In this document: one piece after another, positions 28,171 through 37,839 of the stretch | Layout of the letters: every line of letters starts with the position of its first letter | Position numbering within the stretch: the stretch's first letter is position 1 | Assembly: GCF_000661955.1 (NCBI RefSeq) | Contig: NZ_CP007597.1 | Location: 496,001 to 560,000 of the forward strand | Direction: 5' to 3' | DNA: 64,000 nt | Source of the DNA: Stenotrophomonas rhizophila | Lineage (GTDB): Bacteria > Pseudomonadota > Gammaproteobacteria > Xanthomonadales > Xanthomonadaceae | Notes under the pieces: model-generated | What the model saw: only the letters and a program-made list of their open reading frames with translations | The model's database searches: none | Told to the model about the DNA's origin: nothing | Program-made: the position numbers and the translations under genes

Positions 28171-29313
28171 CTAGGGTTTTCGACAGTAGCGGCCATAGGC
28201 GGCAACCACCTTTCCTTCCAGTTCCATGACCAGCAGCATGGCCGACAGCTGGGCCGTCGTCAATCCGCTGCGCTGGATCAGTGAATCCATACCCGTTGGG
28301 TTGTCATCCAGTGCCTGCCACAAGCGCTGGTAGTCCGGGTCGGGGAAGGAGGGGGCGCGCCGAGGCGCCGGTCGTGCCTGTTCAGTGGGGGCGTCCAGCC
28401 GGCTTCGCAAGGCCTGGCCCAGGGTGCCGGCCAGGGCGGTCAGCCCCGCGATCACTTCGTCGGGGTGCTCCACCAGCATCACGCCGTCGCGGATCAACCG
28501 GTGGCAGCCGCGCGCCCGCGGGTTGCGCACCGAGCCGGGCAGGGCAAAGACCTCGCGCCCGGCCTCGGCCGCCAGCCGGGCGGTGATCAGCGCCCCGGAC
28601 CGCAGCGCCGCCTCGATCACCACCGTGCCCAGGCTGAGCCCGGCGATCAGCCGGTTGCGCGCGGGGAACTGGCCGGCCCTGGCGGCGGTGCCGGGCGGGT
28701 ACTCGCTGACTACGGCGCCGCCCTCGGCGATCCGCGCCTGCAGGGCCGCATGGCGCGGCGGGTAGGTGCGGTCCAGGCCGGTGGCCACCACCGCCACCGT
28801 CAGGCCGCCCGGCACCCGCAACGCCGCCTCGTGGGCGCGCGCGTCCACCCCCGCGGCCAGCCCGCTGACCACCGCCAGCCCGCTGCGCGCGAACGCGGCG
28901 GCGAATTCGGCGGCCAGCTCCGCGCCGCTGGGCGACGGCGTGCGGCTGCCCACCACGGCAACCCCAGGGTGCCACAGCGTGGCCGGGTCGCCCTGCACGA
29001 ACAGCACCAGTGGCGCCTGGGGATGGCGGCGCAGCAGCATCGGGTAGTCGTCGCTGTGGATCGGCACCAGGTGATGGCCGGGGTGGGCCGCCCAGTGGTG
29101 GGCCAGCGCCAGGGCCACCGGGTCGGGGCAGGCCAGCCGCGCGCATTGCTCGGGGGTGCAGCCATTGGCGCGCCAGCTGGATGGTCCGGCACGCAGGGCG
29201 AGGGCGGGATCGGCGTGGGCCTGCAGCAGGCGCCGCCGCGGTCGCAGCGGGCCGCCGGCCAGGACCAGGCGGAGCAGGGCGTCGCGGGTGTCAAGCGGGA
29301 GGGTTTCGCACAT
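28171..29313 (-). CDS. dprA: DNA-processing protein DprA
   Basis: 380 aa. DprA protects incoming single-stranded DNA and loads RecA during transformation. The Rossmann-like core shows VAVVGSRTPSPSGAELA, VSGLAAGVDARAHEAAL, PARNRLIAGLSLGTVVIEA and SGALITARLAAEAGREVFAL. A C-terminal winged helix (DSLIQRSGLTTAQLSAMLL) completes the long form. It probably heads the dprA-smg operon. A GC-rich hairpin separates it from the upstream LysM gene. Confidence 0.95.
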   Translation of the reverse strand: MCETLPLDTRDALLRLVLAGGPLRPRRRLLQAHADPALALRAGPSSWRANGCTPEQCARLACPDPVALALAHHWAAHPGHHLVPIHSDDYPMLLRRHPQAPLVLFVQGDPATLWHPGVAVVGSRTPSPSGAELAAEFAAAFARSGLAVVSGLAAGVDARAHEAALRVPGGLTVAVVATGLDRTYPPRHAALQARIAEGGAVVSEYPPGTAARAGQFPARNRLIAGLSLGTVVIEAALRSGALITARLAAEAGREVFALPGSVRNPRARGCHRLIRDGVMLVEHPDEVIAGLTALAGTLGQALRSRLDAPTEQARPAPRRAPSFPDPDYQRLWQALDDNPTGMDSLIQRSGLTTAQLSAMLLVMELEGKVVAAYGRYCRKP

Positions 29314-29337
29314 CCGCCAAGGCTAGGCCGCATACAG

Positions 29338-29361
29338 CGACGGCGCCCTGGGGCGCCGTCG
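29338..29361 (-). terminator. GC hairpin after the LysM gene (possible weak terminator)
   Basis: The perfect inverted repeat CGACGGCGCCC / GGGCGCCGTCG has an 11-bp stem and a TG loop. It follows the LysM gene stop and precedes dprA on the minus strand. No T-run follows, so it may act as a processing or pausing structure rather than a terminator. Confidence 0.45.
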
Positions 29362-29384
29362 GAGTAGTGCGTAGGGGTTTGCGT

Positions 29385-30515
29385 TTACTGAGCGTCAGGG
29401 TGCTTTGCCGCGTACCCCACCAGCACCGGCTTGACCCCCTGCATCACCAGCGCATAGCTGACCTTGTCGTAGGTGCGGAACACCATCGCATGGGCAGCGT
29501 ACTCGTCGGGCAGGGAGAAGCGCCCGGCGCCGTCGGTGAGCGAGTCGTCCATCCGCGACGAACCGGGGTACTTCATCTTGTTGGCCACGTGCCGGCCCTG
29601 GCGCCACAGCGACACCACGGTGCCGTTGTCGATGCCGTCGGTGCTGCCGGCGGAAATGGCGATCACATCGCGCGGGCCACCGGACAGGAACATGTCGGTC
29701 ACGGCCAGCACGCGGATATCCAGGCCTTCGGTCTGGGCAGCCGGAACGTGCGGGAAGAACTGCAGGTCGTACGGGTTGGCCTGCACCGGCACCAGGCGGT
29801 CGCCGTTGCGCACTTCCACGCCGCCCACCCCGGTCTGCAGGGCAATGGTGGTCACATCCACGTTGCCGGCGGCCACCTTGGTGACCGTGCCGACGTTGAT
29901 CTGCGCCAACTCGTAGCCCAGCGTCTGGTTGCGCTTGCTGGGAACGAAGAAGTTCTTCCAGAGGTTGCCGCTGCCCGGGGTCACATCCCCGCTGGCGGTG
30001 AGGTCCTCGGTCGGCTTGGGCAGGGCGTAGCGCACGGTCGGGCGGACCACGGCCCAGCGCTGGCCCACTTCGGCGCCCTCAAGCCCGCGCACATAGGCGG
30101 TCTGGCCACTGGTGGCACGCAGGCGGTTGTCTTCCAGGCCCACCACGAACGGCAGCGACTTGACCTCGTCGACCACGCTCAGCTGCTTCAGGAAGGGTTC
30201 GACCTGGTCCAGTGGAATGCCGGTGACCGGCGCTTCCTGGCGCGGGCCGGGCTGGGCCACGACGCGATCCAGGTAGGCCAGGCTCAGCACGTCACCCGGG
30301 TAGATCAGGTGCGGGTTCTTGACCTGCGGATTGGCCTGCCAGATTTCCGGCCACAGCCACGGCTTCTTGAGGAAGCGCGCGGAAATGTCCCACAAAGTAT
30401 CGCCCTTGCGGACGACGTAGGTATCCGGGTGCCCGCCATTCACTTCAACGGCGGTAGCATAGGTGGCAACGGTCAACATCGCCACGGCGACGACCGTACG
30501 AGTACGTTCAAACAT
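29385..30515 (-). CDS. LysM-domain periplasmic protein
   Basis: 376 aa from the ATG at 30515. A signal peptide (MFERTRTVVAVAMLTVATYA, cut before VEVNGG) is followed by a LysM domain: TYVVRKGDTLWDISARFL ... LWPEIWQANPQVKNPHLIYP. The large remainder (about 100-376) has no motif that I recognise but is typical of the LysM protein encoded upstream of dprA in gammaproteobacteria. It likely binds peptidoglycan. It is divergent from def, sharing an about 120-bp promoter region that contains a TATAGT -10-like element on this strand. Confidence 0.9.
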   Translation of the reverse strand: MFERTRTVVAVAMLTVATYATAVEVNGGHPDTYVVRKGDTLWDISARFLKKPWLWPEIWQANPQVKNPHLIYPGDVLSLAYLDRVVAQPGPRQEAPVTGIPLDQVEPFLKQLSVVDEVKSLPFVVGLEDNRLRATSGQTAYVRGLEGAEVGQRWAVVRPTVRYALPKPTEDLTASGDVTPGSGNLWKNFFVPSKRNQTLGYELAQINVGTVTKVAAGNVDVTTIALQTGVGGVEVRNGDRLVPVQANPYDLQFFPHVPAAQTEGLDIRVLAVTDMFLSGGPRDVIAISAGSTDGIDNGTVVSLWRQGRHVANKMKYPGSSRMDDSLTDGAGRFSLPDEYAAHAMVFRTYDKVSYALVMQGVKPVLVGYAAKHPDAQ

Positions 30516-30547
30516 AGGTGGTGCCTGATTCCCCAACAGGTTGCCGC

Positions 30548-30553
30548 ACTATA
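30548..30553 (-). promoter_or_regulatory. Possible -10 element of the LysM gene
   Basis: The minus strand reads GGACTATAGTGCGG, with TATAGT close to the -10 consensus, about 33 bases before the LysM start codon. A TTGCCC lies 19 bases upstream as a possible -35. For the divergent def gene, a TAGAAT at 30589-30594 is the matching candidate on the plus strand. Both are visual assignments only. Confidence 0.4.
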
Positions 30554-30639
30554 GTCCAGAAACCGGGGCGCAGGGCAAGCGTTGGCGATAGAATTGCGAC
30601 GTACGCCGCTTTGACCGGCGCCCCCTACCGGTATTTGCC

Positions 30640-31152
30640 ATGGCTATCCTGCCCATTCTTGAGTTTCCCGATCCGCGCCTGCGCACCAAGGCCGCGTTGA
30701 TCGACGCCGCCGAAGTGACCACGCCGGCGTTCCAGCAACTGCTCGACGACATGTTCCACACCATGTACGACGCCCCGGGCATCGGCCTGGCCGCCAGCCA
30801 GGTGGACGTGCACAAGCGCTTCATGGTCATCGACGTCAGTGAAGAGAAGGACACCCCGCGGGTGTTCATCAACCCGGAGATCGTCGCCAACGAGGGCGGC
30901 CAGGTCTACCAGGAAGGCTGCCTGTCGGTACCGGGCATCTTTGCCGACGTCACCCGTGCCAACCAGATCACCGTGCGCTTCCTGGATCGCCAGGGCCAGC
31001 CGCAGGAACTGACCACCGACGGCGTGCTGGCGGTGTGCATCCAGCATGAGATGGACCACCTGGACGGCAAGCTGTTCATCGATTACCTGTCCCCGCTGAA
31101 GCGCGAGATGGTGCGCAAGAAGCTGGCCAAGGCGCGCAAGCACGTTGCCTGA
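30640..31152 (+). CDS. def: Peptide deformylase
   Basis: 170 aa, the usual size. Removes the N-formyl group from new proteins using a metal ion. All three motifs are present: GIGLAASQ (motif 1), EGCLSVPG with the metal-binding Cys (motif 2), and [12 protein letters not shown] with the two metal His and catalytic Glu (motif 3). It precedes fmt, which adds the formyl group to initiator tRNA; but a terminator-like hairpin separates the two genes. Confidence 0.97.
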   Translation: MAILPILEFPDPRLRTKAALIDAAEVTTPAFQQLLDDMFHTMYDAPGIGLAASQVDVHKRFMVIDVSEEKDTPRVFINPEIVANEGGQVYQEGCLSVPGIFADVTRANQITVRFLDRQGQPQELTTDGVLAVCIQHEMDHLDGKLFIDYLSPLKREMVRKKLAKARKHVA

Positions 31153-31204
31153 GATGCCCAAGGGCCGGGCCGCGCGGGCTGACCGCGGGCCGGGCCTGGT
31201 TGTG

Positions 31205-31230
31205 CGGCGCCGGCCACCGGCGCCGTTTTT
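31205..31230 (+). terminator. Terminator-like hairpin between def and fmt
   Basis: The sequence CGGCGCCGG-CCA-CCGGCGCCG forms a perfect 9-bp stem followed by TTTTT and CTTTC. This is a convincing intrinsic terminator in an unusual position inside the def-fmt gene pair. It could lower fmt expression relative to def, or fmt may have its own promoter. Confidence 0.8.
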
Positions 31231-31251
31231 CTTTCTGCAAGTGGGGTAGCC

Positions 31252-32175
31252 ATGAAGATTGTCTTTGCCGGTACGCCGGAGTTCGCCGTGTCCTCGCTGC
31301 GCGTCGCCGCGCGCCACCATGAAGTGGTGGCCGTGTACACCCAGCCGGACCGCCCGGCCGGGCGTGGGCGCGGGCTGATGCCGTCGCCGGTGAAGCTGGA
31401 GGCGATCGCGCGTGGCATCCCGGTGTTCCAGCCCGAACACCTGAAAACCCCCGAAGCCCAGCAGCAGCTGCGCGACCTGCAGCCGGACCTGATGGTGGTG
31501 GTGGCCTACGGGCTGATCCTGCCCAAGGCCGTGCTGTCCATCCCCACCCACGGCTGCTGGAACGTGCATGCCTCGCTGCTGCCGCGCTGGCGCGGCGCCG
31601 CGCCGATCCAGCGTGCGATCCAGGCCGGCGACAGCGAAAGCGGCGTGTGCCTGATGCAGATGGAAGCGGGCCTGGACACCGGTCCGGTACTGCTCAAGCA
31701 GCACCTGGCCATCGGTGCCAACGACACCGGCGGCCAGCTGCATGACCGCCTGGCCGAGCTGGGCGCGCAGGTGCTGTCGGACGGGCTGGGCCTGTTGCGC
31801 GCCGGGATCAAGCCGATTGCCCAGCCGCAGCCGGAGGCGGGGGTGACCTACGCACACAAGCTGGACAAGGCCGAAGCCCGGCTGGACTGGGCGCAGGACG
31901 CGCAGGCACTGGAGCGCACCGTGCGCGCCTTCAACCCGTGGCCGATCGCCGAGGCCCTGCTGGCCGGCGAGCGCGTGCGCATCCACGGCGCGGTGGCGCT
32001 GCCGGACAACCAGGGCAAGGCCCCGGGCACCCTGCTGGCGGCCGCCCGCGAAGGCATCGACATCGCCTGCGGGCAGGGCGCACTGCGCCTGCGGGTACTG
32101 CAGCGCGAAGGCGGCAAGGCGATCACGGCCGCCGACTACCTCAACGCGCGCCGCGACCTGAGCGTGGGTGCCTGA
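31252..32175 (+). CDS. fmt: Methionyl-tRNA formyltransferase
   Basis: 307 aa. Transfers the formyl group from 10-formyl-THF to Met-tRNAfMet. N-terminal [20 protein letters not shown], the formyl-THF site [18 protein letters not shown] (with catalytic His), and the DTG motif [12 protein letters not shown] are visible. The C-terminal tRNA-binding domain begins near [14 protein letters not shown]. rsmB starts one base after the fmt stop (TGAGATG), so the two are co-transcribed. Confidence 0.97.
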   Translation: MKIVFAGTPEFAVSSLRVAARHHEVVAVYTQPDRPAGRGRGLMPSPVKLEAIARGIPVFQPEHLKTPEAQQQLRDLQPDLMVVVAYGLILPKAVLSIPTHGCWNVHASLLPRWRGAAPIQRAIQAGDSESGVCLMQMEAGLDTGPVLLKQHLAIGANDTGGQLHDRLAELGAQVLSDGLGLLRAGIKPIAQPQPEAGVTYAHKLDKAEARLDWAQDAQALERTVRAFNPWPIAEALLAGERVRIHGAVALPDNQGKAPGTLLAAAREGIDIACGQGALRLRVLQREGGKAITAADYLNARRDLSVGA

Positions 32176-32176
32176 G

Positions 32177-33517
32177 ATGACCCAGCTCCAGCAGGACAAG
32201 CAGGCCCCGCAGCGTGCCGCCAGCGCCCCCGGCGTGCCCACCCGTGTACTGGCGGCCAAGGTGCTGGCCCAGGTAATCGGCCGCGGGCGCTCGCTCAAGG
32301 CCGAACTGGCCAAGGCACTGCCCACCCTGGACGACAGCCGCGACCGCGCCCTGCTGGAGGCGCTGTGCTTTGCGGTGCTGCGCCGCCGCGGTGCCTACGA
32401 CGCTGCGTTGGCGCAGTGGATGCAACGCCCGCTCGGCGTGCGCGAAGACGAGCTGCGCGCGCTGTTGCTGGTGGGCTTTGCCCAGCTGGACGCGCTTGAG
32501 CTGCCCGCCCATGCGGCGCTGTCGGCCACCGTGGACGCCGCCCGCGCCATGGGCCGCGACCGCCAGGCCGGCATGGTCAACGCGCTGCTGCGCCGTGCCC
32601 AGCGCGACGGCATTCCGGCCCAGCCGGCGCGCGCTGCGTTCCCGGACTGGCTGGCCGGCATGATCGAGCAGGACTGGCCGGAGCAGGCCGAGGACGTGTT
32701 CGCCGCCAGCCTGCAGCCCGCGCCGCTGTGGCTGCGGGTGAACCGTCAGCACGGCAGCCGCGAGGCGGTGCTGGAACAGCTGGCTGCGGCCGCCATCGAG
32801 GCCGAGGCGTCGCCGCTGTGCAGCGATGCGATCCGCCTGCCGGTGCCCGTGCCGGTGGCCGCGCTGCCGGGGTTCGCCGCCGGCGCGTTGTCGGTGCAGG
32901 ACCTGTCGGCGCAGCAGGTGGCCGATGCCCTGGCCCCGCGCCCCGGTGCACGCGTGCTGGACGCCTGCGCCGCACCGGGCGGCAAGGCCGCGCACCTGCT
33001 GGAACGTGATCCCAGCCTGCAGCTGCTGGCACTGGACATCGACCCGCGGCGGCTCAAGCGCATCAGCGAGACCTTTGCCCGTACTGGCGTGGGCGCGCAG
33101 GCGCGGGTGCTGGCGGCCGACGCCGCCGCGCCGGACAGCTGGTGGGACGGGCAGCCGTTCGACTGCATCCTGCTGGATGCGCCGTGCTCGGCCACCGGCA
33201 TCATCCGCCGCCAGCCGGACGTGCTGGTGCACCGCCGCCCGGCCGATATCGAGGCCCTGGTGGCGCTGCAGGCCCGCCTGCTGGATGCGTGCTTCCGCAT
33301 GCTGGCCCCGGGCGGGACCCTGCTGTATGCGACATGCTCGATCCTGCGGGAAGAGAACCAGTTCCAGATCGAGTCCTTCCTGCAGCGCACCCCCCGCGCA
33401 GGCTTCCTGCCGTTGGGTGAGGCCTTCGGCCACGACTCCTGGGCCGGCCGCCAGCGCCTGCCCGGTGAAGAGGGTGCAGACGGATTCTTCTATGCGCGTC
33501 TGCTAAAAAAGGGCTGA
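32177..33517 (+). CDS. rsmB: 16S rRNA (cytosine-967-C5)-methyltransferase
   Basis: 446 aa. The N-terminal NusB-like RNA-binding domain (about 15-155) contains [20 protein letters not shown]. The SAM-binding motif is [17 protein letters not shown]. Both cysteines of the m5C mechanism are seen: [17 protein letters not shown] (motif IV, TC/PC) and [14 protein letters not shown] (motif VI). Start ATG at 32177 directly after fmt. The fmt-rsmB linkage is typical for gammaproteobacteria. Confidence 0.96.
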   Translation: MTQLQQDKQAPQRAASAPGVPTRVLAAKVLAQVIGRGRSLKAELAKALPTLDDSRDRALLEALCFAVLRRRGAYDAALAQWMQRPLGVREDELRALLLVGFAQLDALELPAHAALSATVDAARAMGRDRQAGMVNALLRRAQRDGIPAQPARAAFPDWLAGMIEQDWPEQAEDVFAASLQPAPLWLRVNRQHGSREAVLEQLAAAAIEAEASPLCSDAIRLPVPVPVAALPGFAAGALSVQDLSAQQVADALAPRPGARVLDACAAPGGKAAHLLERDPSLQLLALDIDPRRLKRISETFARTGVGAQARVLAADAAAPDSWWDGQPFDCILLDAPCSATGIIRRQPDVLVHRRPADIEALVALQARLLDACFRMLAPGGTLLYATCSILREENQFQIESFLQRTPRAGFLPLGEAFGHDSWAGRQRLPGEEGADGFFYARLLKKG

Positions 33518-33542
33518 TACCCCGCCGCTGGACCCGCGTCAT

Positions 33543-35267
33543 ATGTTGAAAAACCCTGCCAGACGCGAGTTCTGGCTGCTTGCCACGATGGCCCTGCTGG
33601 TGCTCGGCGCCGGCCTGGGCCTGCGCGACCCCTGGCCGTCGGACGAGCCGCGCTTTGCGCTGGTGGCCAAGCAGATGGTGCTCAGCGGCGATTGGCTGTT
33701 CCCGCACCGTGGCACCGAGTTGTACTCGGACAAGCCGCCGATGCTGATGTGGGCGCAGGCCGCGCTCTACAGCGTGTTCGGCAACTGGCGGGTGGCGTTC
33801 CTGCTGCCGTCGCTGCTGGCCGCACTGGGCACGCTGGCCTGCGTGTACGACCTGGGCCGCCGGCTGTGGACCCGCCGGGTGGGCCTGTACGCGGCCTGGG
33901 CACTGTTGTTTGCGGTGCATTTCACCTTCCAGGCCAAGAAGGCGCAGATCGATCCGCTGGTGGTGTTCTTCATCACCCTGGCCAACTACGGCCTGCTGCG
34001 GCACCTGCTGTGCGGGCAGGCGTGGCGGTGGTGGTGGCTGGGCTGGTTCGCCGCCGGGCTGGGCGTGATCACCAAGGGCGTGGGCGTGCTGGCGCTGCTG
34101 ATGGTGCTGCCGGCGGCCGTGGCCTCGCTGCTGGGCTGGCCGCGGGTTCGCCTGCACGTGCGCGACTGGCGCTTCTGGCTGGCCCCGCTGGCCTTCGTGC
34201 TGGCGGTGGCGCTGTGGCTGGTGCCGATGGTGCTGGCCGCCACGTCCAGCGGCTCGGTGGAATACCGGGCCTACATGAACGACATCCTGTTCCGGCAGAC
34301 CGCCAAGCGGTACGCGCAGTCGTGGGACCACCACCAGCCGTGGTGGTATTTTCTGGCCACCATGCCGTCGATGTGGCTCCCCGCGATCCTGGTGGTGCCC
34401 TGGGCGATCCCGGCCTGGTGGCGCCGGCTGCGCCGCCGCGATCCGCGCTACCTGGTGCTGCTGGGCTGGTGGCTGCTGATCGTGCTGTTCTTCTCGATCC
34501 CGCACGGCAAGCGCGATGTGTACATCCTGCCGGCGCTGCCGATGTTCTGCCTGGCGCTGGCCCCGCTGCTGCCGGGCTTGCTGCGGCGGCGTGACGTGCA
34601 GTGGCTGCTGGGCGCGTTCAACGCCGTGCTGGTGCTGGCCCTGCTGGGCGCAGGCATTGCCATGCTCGTCGGCCAGCCCGGCTTTGAAAGCCGGTTGATC
34701 CTGCAGCGCGGCATCGACACGTCGGTGACCGCAGCGCTGGGCTGGATCGGCGTGGCGCTGGGCGCCTGGGGCATGGCCAGCCTGTGCTTCAGCGGCCCGC
34801 GGCGACGCCATGTGGCCGTGCTGTCCACCCTGGCGATGGTCTGGGTGGCGTACGGGCTGGTGGGCTACCCGCTGTTCAACGACTCCAGCTCGGCCCGTGG
34901 GTTGATGCAGCAGGCCGGGCAGCGCATCGGCGCCGACGCGCAGCTGGGGCTGGTGGGGTGGAAGGAACAGAACCTGCTCATGGCCGACCGCCCCGCGACC
35001 ACCTTTGGCTTCAAACGCCGTTGGTACAGTCAGTTGCAGGACGGCGTGGCCTGGCAGGCGCAGGCGCCACAGCAGCGCTGGCTGCTGGTACAGGAAGCGG
35101 CCGTGCTGGACTGCATCGATCGCAACCGTGCCGAACGGGTGGGCGTGGCCAATCGCCGTGGCTGGTGGCTGGTACCGGCCGACGCCGTGGTCGGCCCGTG
35201 CCGGCCCAGTGCCCGTGAACTGGCACGGATCACCCTGGAACAAGGCCGGGAGGCGCCGGAGGAGTGA
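33543..35267 (+). CDS. GT39-family glycosyltransferase (ArnT-like) membrane protein
   Basis: 574 aa, about 11-13 TM helices. The N-terminal DEPRFALVAKQMVLSGDWLF is the classical ArnT/PMT motif, where the Asp-Glu pair is catalytic, followed by the YSDKPPMLMW loop. The periplasmic C-terminal domain (about 430-574) contains WKEQNLLMADRPATTFGF. These enzymes transfer a sugar from a polyprenyl-phosphate donor to lipid A or other periplasmic acceptors. Which sugar is unknown. It starts the plus-strand envelope segment after rsmB. Confidence 0.9.
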   Translation: MLKNPARREFWLLATMALLVLGAGLGLRDPWPSDEPRFALVAKQMVLSGDWLFPHRGTELYSDKPPMLMWAQAALYSVFGNWRVAFLLPSLLAALGTLACVYDLGRRLWTRRVGLYAAWALLFAVHFTFQAKKAQIDPLVVFFITLANYGLLRHLLCGQAWRWWWLGWFAAGLGVITKGVGVLALLMVLPAAVASLLGWPRVRLHVRDWRFWLAPLAFVLAVALWLVPMVLAATSSGSVEYRAYMNDILFRQTAKRYAQSWDHHQPWWYFLATMPSMWLPAILVVPWAIPAWWRRLRRRDPRYLVLLGWWLLIVLFFSIPHGKRDVYILPALPMFCLALAPLLPGLLRRRDVQWLLGAFNAVLVLALLGAGIAMLVGQPGFESRLILQRGIDTSVTAALGWIGVALGAWGMASLCFSGPRRRHVAVLSTLAMVWVAYGLVGYPLFNDSSSARGLMQQAGQRIGADAQLGLVGWKEQNLLMADRPATTFGFKRRWYSQLQDGVAWQAQAPQQRWLLVQEAAVLDCIDRNRAERVGVANRRGWWLVPADAVVGPCRPSARELARITLEQGREAPEE

Positions 35268-35391
35268 TGGGACTCTCATGGATCATTACGGGACGATCAG
35301 CGACAATGCCGCCTGCTCGCCCGATCCTGGAATGGAGGCCGGTGAACCCGTTCCTCTTCCGTCATTACGCCGCATTGCCCAGATCGTGACC

Positions 35392-36666
35392 ATGTCTCCA
35401 CTCCGTCCTGCCCGCGCCAACCTTGCCTTGGCATGGGCCTTCACGATCGCGGTCGGGTTGTCCCCGGTGCTGCTGATGTCGACCCTGGACGGTGGCAGCG
35501 CGGGCTATTACCTGCTGGTCCTGCTGAGCATCATCGTGCTGTTCGTGGTGCGCCCGGCCGCGCCCGGGCAGGTCTGGTGCGACAACCGCCGCGAATATGT
35601 GTGGATGGGCGTGGGCGTGGCGGTGATGCTGATCGGCGTGCTGACCAGCCTGCTGGTGCACGGCCTGTGGAAGGGCTCGGAGGTGGAAAAGGCCTCGCGT
35701 TTCCTGACCGTGCTGCTGATCCTGGCCGCCGCGCTGCGGATTCCGCGCCCGATTCTGGCCCATGGTCTGTTCGGCCTGTTGCTGGGCATCTGGTATGCGG
35801 TGATCAACGTCGGCTGGCTGGTGTTGAGCACCGGCGGACGCCCGGCCACCCGCCAGTTCAACACGGTGACCTACGGCAACCTGACGCTGCTGTTTTCGAT
35901 GCTGGCGCTGCTGCTGCTGGGCTACCGCATTACCCGTTTCAAGCGCACCGAGTTCGCGCTGAAACTGATCACCGGTGTGGCCGGGCTGGGCGCGTTCCTG
36001 GCCACCCAGACCCGCGGCGGCCTGTTGGCGGTGCCGGTGCTGGTGTTCATCGCACTGCTGGTGCAGGGGCGCCGGCTCAACCGTTACAAGGCCTGGGCCG
36101 GTGCGTTGCTGCTCGGCGCGGTGGGCCTGATCGTGCTCAGCGACAGCACCCTGCGCGAGCGCATCCACCTGGGCGTGAACGAATTCGAAGAGTGCCAGGT
36201 GACCCACCTGGCCGATACGTCGGTGTGCATCCGGCTGCAGCTGTGGAGTGCGGCGGGGCACATGATCCAGAGCGAGCCGGTGTTCGGCATCGGCGGGGGT
36301 GACCGCTTCCGCGAAGAACTGCGCAGCCTGGCCGAAGCCCGCCAGGTGTCGCCCACCGTGGCACGTGACTATGGCGAAACCCACAACGACCTGCTGTATT
36401 TCCTGGCCACCTACGGCGTGCTGGGCGGGTTGGGGCTGGTGCTGCTGTACGCCGCGCCGGGCTGGGTGCTGCTGCGCCGGCTGTGGCGCGAGGACGACGC
36501 CGGCCGCCTGTTCGCCGGTGCCGGGGTGATGATCTGCGCCAGCTACCTGGTGTTCGGCATCACCGAGATGATGTTCCGCGACATGCGCTCGGCGTCGTTC
36601 TACGCCACCTGGGTGGCGGTGTTCCTGGCCCTGTCCGACCCGGCGCGCAGGCGCCAGGCGGACTGA
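35392..36666 (+). CDS. O-antigen ligase family protein (WaaL-like)
   Basis: 424 aa from the ATG at 35392, where the first TM segment begins soon after (ANLALAWAFTIAVGLSPVLL); in-frame ATGs at 35278 and 35333 would add a hydrophilic leader. About 10-12 TM helices. The conserved WaaL features are the Arg in ATQTRGGLLAVPVL and the His in GETHNDLLYFLATYGVLG within a large periplasmic loop. The enzyme joins undecaprenyl-linked O-antigen to the lipid A core. Fits with the surrounding glycosyltransferases. Confidence 0.87.
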   Translation: MSPLRPARANLALAWAFTIAVGLSPVLLMSTLDGGSAGYYLLVLLSIIVLFVVRPAAPGQVWCDNRREYVWMGVGVAVMLIGVLTSLLVHGLWKGSEVEKASRFLTVLLILAAALRIPRPILAHGLFGLLLGIWYAVINVGWLVLSTGGRPATRQFNTVTYGNLTLLFSMLALLLLGYRITRFKRTEFALKLITGVAGLGAFLATQTRGGLLAVPVLVFIALLVQGRRLNRYKAWAGALLLGAVGLIVLSDSTLRERIHLGVNEFEECQVTHLADTSVCIRLQLWSAAGHMIQSEPVFGIGGGDRFREELRSLAEARQVSPTVARDYGETHNDLLYFLATYGVLGGLGLVLLYAAPGWVLLRRLWREDDAGRLFAGAGVMICASYLVFGITEMMFRDMRSASFYATWVAVFLALSDPARRRQAD

Positions 36667-36673
36667 CCCCGGT

Positions 36674-37795
36674 TCAACCGCCCTGCAGGGCGGCGTCGTA
36701 GCTGGCTTCGGTCAGGCCAGTGAACGTGTCCAGGCCGAACTCGCGCACGGCACGCTGGCGCGCGGCCACGCCGATCCGGGCCAGGTCGTGGCGCTGTGCA
36801 TACAGCCGGGCCACCTGGGCGGCGATCGCGGGAATGTTGCGCACCGGCACGATCCAGCCATCCTGGTCGTGGTCGATGTTCTCCGGCAGGCCGGCGTAGT
36901 CGCTGACCATCACCGGCTTGCCCATCGCCATCATTTCGCGGCAGGCGAAGGAGATGGTCTCCACGTCGTGGGACAGCACGAAGCCCGCATCACCGCTGGC
37001 CACGAACGGCCGGATGTCCTCCAGCAGGCCGGGCAGGTGGACCTGCGCGCCCAGGCCCAGCGCGGCCACCCGTGCCAGCAGCCGCGGCTCCGCGTCGCGG
37101 CCGGCCACGGCCACGTGGATGTGGCTGCGGATCGGCTCGGGCAGCGTGGCCACGGCCTCGACCAGATCGATCCAGCCCTTGTGACCGTCGGTGCCGGCAT
37201 TGCTCACCATCACCAACGCATCGGGATCGGTGGTCCAGCGGGCACGCAGGACCGCGCCGGCGGACGCATCGACCGGCGCGAAGCGCGCCAGGTCCACGCC
37301 ATTGCGCACCACGTCGATCGGGCAGCGCCGGTAGGGGCTGTCCAGCAGCATCTGGCGGGTATGGGCGGACACCGCGATCACCCGGTCCGTACCCCAGCGT
37401 GCACGCAGGGTGTTGCCGAACGTGTTGCTGGGCTTGCTGTTGTGCTTGGTGAACACCAGCTTGGGCCGATGGGCCAGGCCAGCCACCGCTTCCATCATCA
37501 CCCGATGGTCGCGCGCGCCGTTGGCATGCACGATGTCGATCCGGTGCTGCTGGACCAGGTGGCGCAGGCGGCGCATGTCGGCCCATTGCTGGGGCAGCGT
37601 GGGCAGGCCACTGCTGAAGGCGATGTCCAGCGGTTCGGCGATGCCTTCGTCGCGGACCACGCGCAGCACGCGGCTGTTGTCCGGGGCGGCCATGAACAGC
37701 TGGTGGCGCGCCGACAGCGCGCGTGCCAGCGACACCAGGTAGGTGGTGTGGCCGCCGCCGTCGCCGGAATGGAAGTTGGTGTAGAGGATCTTCAT
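36674..37795 (-). CDS. Glycosyltransferase family 4
   Basis: 373 aa, GT-B fold. The N-terminal acceptor domain starts MKILYTNFHSGDGGGHTTYL, and IVHANGARDHR lies near residue 90. The donor domain includes VVRNGVDLARFAPVD, AVAGRDAEPRL and the EX7E-like segment SHDVETISFACREMMAMGKP. It probably adds a sugar to the LPS core. Convergent with the O-antigen ligase (7-bp gap) and followed at its start side by the GT2 gene in the same direction (44 bp), forming a small operon. Confidence 0.88.
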   Translation of the reverse strand: MKILYTNFHSGDGGGHTTYLVSLARALSARHQLFMAAPDNSRVLRVVRDEGIAEPLDIAFSSGLPTLPQQWADMRRLRHLVQQHRIDIVHANGARDHRVMMEAVAGLAHRPKLVFTKHNSKPSNTFGNTLRARWGTDRVIAVSAHTRQMLLDSPYRRCPIDVVRNGVDLARFAPVDASAGAVLRARWTTDPDALVMVSNAGTDGHKGWIDLVEAVATLPEPIRSHIHVAVAGRDAEPRLLARVAALGLGAQVHLPGLLEDIRPFVASGDAGFVLSHDVETISFACREMMAMGKPVMVSDYAGLPENIDHDQDGWIVPVRNIPAIAAQVARLYAQRHDLARIGVAARQRAVREFGLDTFTGLTEASYDAALQGG

Positions 37796-37839
37796 GGAGG
37801 TCTTCGATCAAACGCGCATGAAGTCTGCCACAGCAGCGC

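Noticed and set aside
35278..35391. Upstream start of the O-antigen ligase
   Set aside because: In-frame ATGs at 35278 and 35333 would add a hydrophilic leader before the first membrane helix; the ATG at 35392 gives the usual topology.
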